A DNA stretch of 7,139 nucleotides, taken from positions 1 to 7,139 of the forward strand of contig JAZTZK010000189.1 of NCBI GenBank assembly GCA_045637485.1, read 5' to 3'. Under the pieces are notes generated by a model that did not search any database, was not told where the DNA came from, and saw nothing but the letters and a program-made list of their open reading frames with translations. Shown piece by piece: positions 1 to 5,181 of the stretch. The position numbers and the translations under genes are program-made. The stretch is from UBA2862 sp045637485. Its GTDB lineage: Bacteria; Bacillota; Clostridia; Christensenellales; Aristaeellaceae. The first letter of the stretch is position 1; each line of letters begins with the position of its first letter.

Positions 1-641
1 TCGGCGATGCGCAGTATCTCGTCCATCTTGTGGGAAATGTAAACCACGGCCACGTTTTCAGCCTTCAGGTCGTCGATGATCCGAAACAGCGCCTCGACCT
101 CGTTGCTGGTCAGCGACGAGGTGGGCTCGTCCAGGATCAGCACCCGGCAGTTGGCCGACACGGCCTTGGCGATTTCCACGGATTGCATCTGGCTGACGCT
201 CAGCTCGCCCACCTTCTGCCTGGGGTCGAAGGTCATGCGCACCTTTTTCAGCAGCTCCGCGGTGTCGTCGTACATCTTTTTGTGGTCGACGATGGGTATG
301 AAGCCCAGGGCCTTCTTCATGGGATAGCGGCCCAGGAAGATGTTTTCGCCCACGGTCCGGGCGGGAATGGGCTGCAGCTCCTGGTGCACCATGGCGATGC
401 CCTTGTTCAGGGCGTCCATCGGGTCGGTGATGGTCACGGGCTTGCCGTCCATGCGGATCTCGCCCTCATCCATCTTGTAGATGCCGAACATGCATTTCAT
501 CAGAGTGGACTTGCCCGCGCCGTTCTCGCCCATCAGGGCGTGCACCTTGCCCGGACGCAGCTTCAGCTGCGCGTGGTCCAGGGCCTTGACGCCGGGGAAG
601 GACTTGCAGACGCCGCCCATCTCCAATACGTATTCCGACAT
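1..641 (-). CDS. mglA: Galactose/methyl-galactoside ABC importer ATP-binding protein (MglA), N-terminal part; runs off the left edge
   Basis: This is the first ATPase domain of the double-ATPase protein that powers uptake of galactose, glucose or related sugars, acting on the cytoplasmic face of the membrane with MglB and the MglC permease. The 213 visible residues contain Walker A (GENGAGKST, 38-46), the Q-loop (HQEL, Q87), the family's signature LSVSQMQ (147-153), Walker B (VLILDEP, 167-173) and the H-loop (YISHKMDEI, H204). The sequence GVKALD followed by HALMGENGAGKST closely matches E. coli MglA as I remember it. The start at 641 is chosen because a GGGGG tract lies 9 bases upstream at 651-655; an ATG at 649 is out of frame. 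The full protein should be about 500 residues, so the second ATPase domain and mglC should lie to the left. It follows mglB by 165 bases on the same strand. RbsA-like specificity cannot be excluded from the ATPase alone, but the adjacent MglB argues for Mgl. Confidence 0.95.
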   Translation of the reverse strand, partial: MSEYVLEMGGVCKSFPGVKALDHAQLKLRPGKVHALMGENGAGKSTLMKCMFGIYKMDEGEIRMDGKPVTITDPMDALNKGIAMVHQELQPIPARTVGENIFLGRYPMKKALGFIPIVDHKKMYDDTAELLKKVRMTFDPRQKVGELSVSQMQSVEIAKAVSANCRVLILDEPTSSLTSNEVEALFRIIDDLKAENVAVVYISHKMDEILRIA

Positions 642-673
642 ACAGACATACCCCCTTTCATTTTTATGGCTGT

Positions 674-724
674 AGCGCACTTCGCATCGCATCCGCGCGG
701 CGGGGGTGCAATGCGAAATGCGCT
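674..724 (-). other. Large intercistronic RNA hairpin between mglB and mglA
   Basis: Read as leftward mRNA, AGCGCA-U-UUCGCAU-U-GCA pairs with UGC-G-AUGCGAA-G-UGCGCU. This gives 18 continuous pairs, of which two are G-U, followed by an A-C mismatch, two more G-C pairs and a short loop. On the plus strand the two G-U positions are C/A mismatches (680/718 and 688/710), so the fold is much better on the mgl transcript than on the opposite one. No U-tract follows the hairpin, so it is not a standard terminator. It ends 18 bases before the ribosome-binding site of mglA. In binding-protein operons such structures often protect the upstream message and keep the binding protein more abundant than the ATPase; that role is inferred here. 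Confidence 0.6.
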
Positions 725-737
725 CAGGGTTCAAACA

Positions 738-765
738 GTGGGTGAGCCAGTTTTGGCTCACCCAC
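738..765 (-). other. Perfect 12-bp stem-loop between mglB and mglA (attenuator or mRNA stabiliser)
   Basis: The arms GTGGGTGAGCCA (738-749) and TGGCTCACCCAC (754-765) are exactly complementary around a 4-base loop. The hairpin lies about 40 bases after the mglB stop codon. On the leftward transcript it is followed by UGUUUGAACC, a poor U-tract, so at most partial termination is expected. A further 7-bp stem (AATTCGC 789-795 with GCGAATT 802-808) overlaps the mglB stop codon. The three hairpins in a row fill most of the 165-base gap. Confidence 0.6.
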
Positions 766-806
766 CCTTCCATGCGCTATGTCGATGGAATTCGCTTCAG
801 CGCGAA

Positions 807-1820
807 TTACTGGGCATCGACGTAGGCCTTGTCGACCTTCACATAGTCAACCCAGTAGTAGTTCTGGATGTCCTCGCCGTTGAGCAGCTTCACAGCCACG
901 TCAACCGCCGCGTGGGACTGGCCGATGTGGTCGTTCAGCACGGTGCCGGTCATGTCGCCTTCCTTGATCAGTTCGACGGCCTCGGGCAGAGCGTCAACGC
1001 CCAGCAGGTAGATGTCCTCGCCCACCTTGCGGCCAGCAGTCTGGATAGCGGTGGCAGCGCCCAGCGCCATGCCGTCGTTGTTGCAGAACACGACCTCGAT
1101 CTGGTCGCCATAGGCGGTCAGGGCGTTGGCGCACAGCTCCTGGCCCTTGGACTGATCCCAGTTGCCCACCTGGTCGTCCAGGCACTCAACCTCGATGCCC
1201 GCGTCGGTCAGCGCCTTCACGGAGAACTCGGTGCGATACTGGGCGTCGATGTTCTCGGGGTCGCCCTCGATCATGATGTAGGAAACCTTGCCGTCGCCGT
1301 TGACGTCGCCCTTGTTGTCCAGCGCAGCGACCATCTCGCCCTGGAAGGTGCCGGACTGACGGGCGTCAGCGCCGACGTAGCAGACCTTGGGATTGTTCAG
1401 GATGCCCTCATAGGCCTCGTCGAGGGTCTTGCCGTCGGCGTCATAGGCCAGGGGCTCGCGGTTGATCAGCACCAGCGGGATGCCGGCGGCCACGATCTGG
1501 TCGATCACGGCGTCCGCGGAGGAGGTCTGCACCAGGTTCAGGATGATGACGTCCATACCCTGGGTGATGAAGTTCTGCACCTGGTTGGTCTGCTCGGCCA
1601 TGTCGTTCTTGGCGTCAGCCATGGTGATCTCGTACTTCACATCGTCGGTCTCGAGGGACTTGAAGTAGTTCTCGATCTCGTTGCGATACAGGGTCATGAA
1701 GTTGTCGGTGAACTGGTAGATGGACACGCCCACCTTGTAGGTCTTGGCCTCGGCGGAAGCGAAGCTGAACATGCCGATCAGCATCAGGGCGGCCAACAGG
1801 ATAGCCAGGGTCTTCTTCAT
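807..1820 (-). CDS. mglB: Galactose/glucose-binding protein of an ABC importer (MglB)
   Basis: This 337-residue protein captures the sugar outside the membrane and delivers it to the MglA/MglC importer. Residues 1-23 are a signal peptide ending ASA/EA, with no lipobox cysteine. Aligned by eye with E. coli MglB, the ligand residues are kept: D39 and F41 (TDNF), N95, D192, R196, W221, N248 (CNND), D276 (GVDALPEA) and N296 (GTVLND). The position of E. coli His152 is Asn190. The calcium loop is also present: DVNGDGKVS (172-180), with E242 as the distal ligand. The start at 1820 is chosen because AAGGAG lies 10 bases upstream (1831-1836) and a signal peptide follows directly; the frame stays open to 1877 but that start would add a non-signal leader. 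Length is typical for the family. mglA follows. A dedicated promoter lies at 1892-1920. Exact sugar (glucose, galactose or a derivative) is not certain. Confidence 0.94.
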   Translation of the reverse strand: MKKTLAILLAALMLIGMFSFASAEAKTYKVGVSIYQFTDNFMTLYRNEIENYFKSLETDDVKYEITMADAKNDMAEQTNQVQNFITQGMDVIILNLVQTSSADAVIDQIVAAGIPLVLINREPLAYDADGKTLDEAYEGILNNPKVCYVGADARQSGTFQGEMVAALDNKGDVNGDGKVSYIMIEGDPENIDAQYRTEFSVKALTDAGIEVECLDDQVGNWDQSKGQELCANALTAYGDQIEVVFCNNDGMALGAATAIQTAGRKVGEDIYLLGVDALPEAVELIKEGDMTGTVLNDHIGQSHAAVDVAVKLLNGEDIQNYYWVDYVKVDKAYVDAQ

Positions 1821-1848
1821 GTGAAATCGTCTCCTTATCTTGTTATTC

Positions 1849-1872
1849 TTCAAGCGGTCTATCCGCTTTGAA
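1849..1872 (-). promoter_or_regulatory. Hairpin or operator-like inverted repeat in the mglB leader
   Basis: TTCAAGCGG (1849-1857) is complementary to CCGCTT-t-GAA (1863-1872), giving 9 pairs with one bulged base and a 5-base loop. It lies downstream of the mglB promoter and ends 12 bases before the AAGGAG ribosome-binding site, so it would be the main structure of the roughly 65-base leader. It could be a repressor operator placed after the start of transcription, or an RNA hairpin that affects translation or stability. The sequence alone does not decide between these. Confidence 0.4.
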
Positions 1873-1891
1873 TTCACATCGTATCAATCGT

Positions 1892-1920
1892 ATTATAACA
1901 TTATCACTTGTCATTGTCCA
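1892..1920 (-). promoter_or_regulatory. Sigma-70/SigA-type promoter of mglBA
   Basis: On the minus strand, TGGACA (1920-1915), a 17-base spacer and TATAAT (1897-1892) form a near-consensus promoter, which places the transcription start near 1885. A 19-bp imperfect palindrome, CACTTGTCATTGTCCAGTG (1905-1923, 7 of 9 positions paired), overlaps the -35 box. A direct repeat ATCGTAT-CA-ATCGTAT (1878-1893) overlaps the -10 box and the start site. Either could bind a sugar-responsive regulator; no regulator gene is in the window. No intrinsic terminator for the upstream binding-protein gene is visible in this gap. Confidence 0.75.
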
Positions 1921-1966
1921 GTGCAAAATGAACAAAAACAGTTCGAAAATATTTGACGTTTGTACA

Positions 1967-2923
1967 CTATTTTACAAAATAGAAGTCTTCGCCCGGCAGC
2001 GCGCCGCCCACGGCGGCGGGATCCTGTGCCATCAGCGCTTCCAGGTAGCCGCCCAGCTTCGCCTTCATCTCCTCGCCGTCGATGAATACGATGTTGCAGA
2101 AGGGCAGCGCCTTCTGGGCGGGTCCGGCCTCGAAGATGTCGAACTGGCCGATCAGCCTGGCCGCGCCTTCGACGTCGTCCTGCGCGAACTTCACGCTCTC
2201 GGCGTAGTCGGAAAGGAACTGCGCCACGGCCTCGGGGTTTTCCTCTATGAAGGCTGCCCGGGCCACGGCGATGCCGGTGATCATCGCGGAGGGCGCTTCC
2301 GCGTCCGCCTGCAGGGCGTCCCACTCCGCCGTCAGGTCCAGCGCCACGCGCATGTCCTGGGCCTTGGCCTGGGCGACGGTGGCGAAGGGCTGGGGCAGCA
2401 TGGCCACGATGTTCTCGTCCTGGAGCATGGCCGCCAGGCACTCGGCGTGCTCGCTCTTGAACTCGACGGTCAGGTCCGCCTCAGGGTCCAGGCCGTTGCC
2501 CCTGAGGATATAGTTCAGCGCGTACTCCGGCGTGGAGCCCTTGCCGGCGGTGACCAGCGTGCGGCCCTTCAGGTCGGCCACGCTGTGCACGGTGTCGCCC
2601 CGCTCCACGATGTACAGCACGCCCAGCGTGTTGATGGCCAGCGCCCTCACCGCGCCCTGGGTGTTGTTGTACAGCACGCTGCCCAGGTTGGCGGGCACCG
2701 CGGCGATGTCCAGCTCGCCCTTCACCAGCAGCGGCACGAGCTCGTCCGGCGCGGCGGCCAGTGTGAACGCGTAGGCGTCGGCCCTGTCCTCCATCATCTG
2801 TACCATGCCCATGGCGGTGGGCCCCTTCAGCGCGCCCACGCGCACGGGGTTCGTTTCGGCAAGGGCAACGGGCAGCGCCAGCAGTGTCAGGACGGTCAGA
2901 AGCGAAATCAGCTTGCGAAGCAT
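1967..2923 (-). CDS. ABC transporter substrate-binding protein, NMT1/SsuA/TauA-like
   Basis: This 318-residue protein binds a small molecule outside the membrane for an ABC importer; the ligand is unknown. A signal peptide (1-22, ending ALA/ET) precedes a type II periplasmic-binding fold: VRVGALKGPTAMGMV (27-41), the hinge region GELDIAAVP (69-77), NTLGVLYIV (98-106), DLKGRTLVTAGKGSTPEYAL (117-136) and LPQPFATVAQAK (176-187). These match a common clostridial family annotated with nitrate/sulfonate/thiamine-precursor binding proteins (COG0715). The start at 2923 is preferred over 2941 because GAAGG lies 7 bases upstream (2931-2935) and the 2941 ATG has no ribosome-binding site. It begins 27 bases after the corrinoid-activator gene and probably shares its promoter. 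No permease or ATPase gene follows; the next gene is mglB with its own promoter. There is no lipobox cysteine. Confidence 0.9.
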   Translation of the reverse strand: MLRKLISLLTVLTLLALPVALAETNPVRVGALKGPTAMGMVQMMEDRADAYAFTLAAAPDELVPLLVKGELDIAAVPANLGSVLYNNTQGAVRALAINTLGVLYIVERGDTVHSVADLKGRTLVTAGKGSTPEYALNYILRGNGLDPEADLTVEFKSEHAECLAAMLQDENIVAMLPQPFATVAQAKAQDMRVALDLTAEWDALQADAEAPSAMITGIAVARAAFIEENPEAVAQFLSDYAESVKFAQDDVEGAARLIGQFDIFEAGPAQKALPFCNIVFIDGEEMKAKLGGYLEALMAQDPAAVGGALPGEDFYFVK

Positions 2924-2950
2924 TGGAATACCTTCTTTCATTATATATGC

Positions 2951-4870
2951 TTAAATCTGCACGCTCGGGAACAGATTCGCATCGGTGTGGGGCAGGAAGC
3001 AGGCGGCCACGAAGGAATCCATGTAGCCGGGCTCCGTGGACAGCTCCAGGTAGGTCATGGTCCTGGCCAGCTCGTCCACCTTTTCCCGGCTCTGGGTGCT
3101 GGTGAGCATGGCGTAGGCCCCGGAGAGGGACGAGTTGCCGATGTAGGAGAAGCGGTCAAGGTCGATGTCCGGCAGCATGCCGATGGTCACGGCGTTCTTC
3201 ATGTTGATGCCGCTGCCGATGCCGCCGGCCACGTACACGTGCTCCAGCACGCTGGGATCCATGCCCATGCTCGTGAGCATGGTCATCGTGGCCGAGAAGA
3301 TGGCCCCCTTGGCCCGGATGAAGTTGTCGATGTCCACCTCGTTGATGGACACGTCCCGTATGCCGCCGGTCTCCTCGTGGAAGGCGATGACGTACTCGCC
3401 CATGCCGTTCTCGTCGAAGCGCACCCGCCTGTGCTCCCTGTTGAACTTGCCCTTGCCGTTGATGATGCCGCACCTGAACATCTCGGCGATGCTGTCGATG
3501 ATGCCGCTGCCGCAGATGCCCACAGGCTTGTCGGCGTCGCCGATCAGCGTGTATCTGGGCTCCCAGGTCTCCGGGTCAATGACCATGCTGTCGATGGCCC
3601 CGTCGGTGGCCCGCATGCCGCAGCTGATGTCGCCGCCCTCGAAGGCCGGGCCGGCGGAGCAGGCGCAGCTCATCAAGAACTCGTTGTTGCCGAACACCAG
3701 CTCGCCGTTGGTGCCCAGGTCGATGAAAAGGGCCATCTCCTCCCGGTTCCAGAGCATCGACGCGAAGGCCCCGGCGGTGATATCGCCGCCCACGTAGCTG
3801 CCGATGTTCGGGGCCAGTATCAGCTTCGCCTCGGGGTGCAGGTAGATGCGCAGCGAGGCCGTGCGGATGTCGTCGCAGTGGAAGAAGGTCGGGATGTAGG
3901 GCTCCATGCGCACCGGCTCGGCGTACACCCCCAGCAGCAGGTGGTTCATGGTGGTGTTGCCCGCCAGGGACATGCGGTAGATCTGGTTGGGGTTGATGTC
4001 GATGGACTTGCACATCTGCAGCACCATCGGCCGGATGGATTCCATCACCGCGGCGTGTTGCAGCCGCTCGCTGCCGCCCTCCCGGCCCGATTCGATGATG
4101 CGGTTGATCACGTCCGCGCCGTAGCGGATCTGGCCGTTGCCGGTAGAGCCCTTGGCCAACACCGCGCCGTTCTCCATGTCCACCAGCAGCCCCGCCACGG
4201 ACGTGGTGCCCAGGTCCACCACCAGGCCGATGATGGGCGTGGCGTCGCCCGCGGGCAGCACATCCAGCACGTTCACGGTGTCGCCCGCGGTCTCGACCAC
4301 GCAGCGCACGTTGAAGTCATTCTCGCGCAGCACCCGGGCCAGCTTCTTCAGTGCGAAGAAACACAGCGTCACCCTCTCGGCCCCGGCGGCGGCCCGTATC
4401 GCCCGGATCAGGCGCTCGTTGTCGGGCATGGTGTCGTCCACGGTGGGCGCGTCCATGGACACGGTAACGGAAGAAAGGTTATTGCCAAAGGCGATGCCCG
4501 CCGCCTCGATCTCCGCCTTGGTGCGGTTGAAGATCTCCAGCTCCTCGGGCGAGGAGATGTCCGCCACCTTCATGCGGCTGCGGTAGGCGCTGGCGATGTC
4601 GGGCACCTCGATCACCACGTCGCTGAGCACCTTGCTCAGACAGCTCAGCCGCCAGCCCTGGGCGTATTCCTCGTCGGTGATGTGGCGCGTCTTCGGGGAA
4701 TCCAGGCTGCCCGAGATCAGCTTCACCCGGCATTTGCCGCAGGCGCCGTTGCCCGAGCAGGGCGCGTCAATGACCACGTTGGCGCGCTGGGCCACCTGGA
4801 GCAGGTTGTCGCCCTCGTGGGCGCTGATCTTCACCTTGGAACCGTTGACCCGGAAAGTGATCGTTACCAT
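2951..4870 (-). CDS. [2Fe-2S]/ASKHA reductive activator of corrinoid proteins (RACo/RamA-like, DUF4445/COG3894)
   Basis: Proteins of this class reduce inactive Co(II) corrinoid methyltransferase proteins back to Co(I), driven by ATP; they act in the cytoplasm. The 639 residues show the family's architecture: an N-terminal [2Fe-2S] ferredoxin domain with C38-x5-C44-x2-C47 and C77, a linker and middle domain (about 95-210), then an ASKHA ATPase domain. Within the latter are phosphate-1 (GLVVDLGTTSVAGLLVD, 215-231), phosphate-2 (LFIDLGTNGELV, 381-392), the family-typical CACSAGPAFEGGDI (402-415), GICGSGIID (451-459) and the adenosine motif VYVAGGIGSG (545-554). Length agrees with Carboxydothermus RACo (about 630). 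The start at 4870 has GGGAGGG 7 bases upstream; an in-frame ATG at 4954 would add 28 residues before the ferredoxin fold. It has its own promoter at 4957-4985. No corrinoid protein or methyltransferase gene lies beside it, so its target is not identified. Confidence 0.93.
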   Translation of the reverse strand: MVTITFRVNGSKVKISAHEGDNLLQVAQRANVVIDAPCSGNGACGKCRVKLISGSLDSPKTRHITDEEYAQGWRLSCLSKVLSDVVIEVPDIASAYRSRMKVADISSPEELEIFNRTKAEIEAAGIAFGNNLSSVTVSMDAPTVDDTMPDNERLIRAIRAAAGAERVTLCFFALKKLARVLRENDFNVRCVVETAGDTVNVLDVLPAGDATPIIGLVVDLGTTSVAGLLVDMENGAVLAKGSTGNGQIRYGADVINRIIESGREGGSERLQHAAVMESIRPMVLQMCKSIDINPNQIYRMSLAGNTTMNHLLLGVYAEPVRMEPYIPTFFHCDDIRTASLRIYLHPEAKLILAPNIGSYVGGDITAGAFASMLWNREEMALFIDLGTNGELVFGNNEFLMSCACSAGPAFEGGDISCGMRATDGAIDSMVIDPETWEPRYTLIGDADKPVGICGSGIIDSIAEMFRCGIINGKGKFNREHRRVRFDENGMGEYVIAFHEETGGIRDVSINEVDIDNFIRAKGAIFSATMTMLTSMGMDPSVLEHVYVAGGIGSGINMKNAVTIGMLPDIDLDRFSYIGNSSLSGAYAMLTSTQSREKVDELARTMTYLELSTEPGYMDSFVAACFLPHTDANLFPSVQI

Positions 4871-4895
4871 TGCATTCCCTCCCGATAAGCGTCCG

Positions 4896-4918
4896 GGCGG
4901 TCCCGGCCACCGACCGCC
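4896..4918 (-). promoter_or_regulatory. GC-rich hairpin in the leader of the corrinoid-activator gene
   Basis: GGCGGTC (4896-4902) and GACCGCC (4912-4918) are exactly complementary around a 9-base loop. The hairpin lies in the roughly 80-base leader and ends about 13 bases before the GGAGG ribosome-binding site (4878-4882). It could restrain translation. I looked for the conserved box and long folded core of a cobalamin riboswitch and did not see them. Confidence 0.35.
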
Positions 4919-4956
4919 GCAGCGCCGTGTTATAACAACATAACCTTTGCCCAATC

Positions 4957-4985
4957 ATTATAGCATCCTCCGGGGAATAATTCAA
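4957..4985 (-). promoter_or_regulatory. Promoter of the corrinoid-activator/binding-protein pair
   Basis: On the minus strand, TTGAAT (4985-4980), a 17-base spacer and TATAAT (4962-4957) fit a SigA-type promoter. The bases before the -10 box read TGC, giving an extended -10 element. Transcription would start near 4950, leaving a leader of about 80 bases. No other promoter is seen between this gene and the binding-protein gene, which supports cotranscription. Confidence 0.7.
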
Positions 4986-5062
4986 TCCCATCGATATAAG
5001 GTGTTTTTCGGCCGGGAACGCAGACAAAGCGTCAAATGCTATAAAATTGTAATAACATTTCA

Positions 5063-5080
5063 ACAAATGCGCGTATTTGT
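5063..5080. promoter_or_regulatory. Operator-like near-palindrome upstream of the CHAP gene
   Basis: ACAAATGCGCGTATTTGT is an 18-bp inverted repeat with 8 of 9 positions paired. Its last base is the first base of the candidate -35 box TGGACA at 5080-5085. This is a position where a dimeric regulator would affect RNA polymerase binding. The regulator is unknown. Confidence 0.4.
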
Positions 5081-5109
5081 GGACACCCGAACAAAACCTA
5101 TGGTATATT
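5080..5109 (+). promoter_or_regulatory. Promoter of the CHAP protein gene
   Basis: TGGACA (5080-5085), an 18-base spacer and TATATT (5104-5109) form a reasonable SigA-type promoter, with transcription starting near 5116 and a leader of about 65 bases. The -35 box is the same hexamer as in the mglB promoter. Confidence 0.55.
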
Positions 5110-5181
5110 ATACAGGACGACATATCTCTGTTATAAACTCGCGGCGATTGCCCGACACCAACATCGGAATGGGAGGAACAT

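Larger units (their letters stand above)
4871..5181. other. Divergent intergenic region (311 bases) between the corrinoid activator and the CHAP protein
   Basis: This AT-richer stretch contains no convincing gene. It holds the leftward promoter (4957-4985), the rightward promoter (5080-5109), a GC-rich leader hairpin (4896-4918) and an 18-bp near-palindrome (5063-5080). A second, weaker rightward -10 candidate, TGCTATAAA (5038-5045 area), has no matching -35 box. Open frames that cross the region lack ribosome-binding sites and overlap the genes on either side out of frame. Confidence 0.8.

Noticed and set aside
30..1871. A 613-codon open frame on the plus strand opposite mglA and mglB
   Set aside because: Same reasoning: it lies opposite two well-identified genes and crosses their intergenic hairpins. 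It has no good ribosome-binding site and no family motif.
1924..1966. Possible terminator after the NMT1-like binding-protein gene
   Set aside because: Only a 4-bp AT-type stem (GAAC/GTTC) near T-runs is present, too weak for an intrinsic terminator.
1868..4888. A 1006-codon open frame on the plus strand opposite the binding-protein and corrinoid-activator genes
   Set aside because: The protein would be His/Val/Gly/Gln-rich with no recognisable domain, and the frame runs straight across two real genes and their spacer. It is an antisense shadow, expected where GC-rich genes avoid TTA, CTA and TCA codons.
4871..4990. Possible cobalamin riboswitch before the corrinoid activator
   Set aside because: The leader from the predicted start site is only about 80 bases, and no B12-box-like sequence or multi-branched core is visible.
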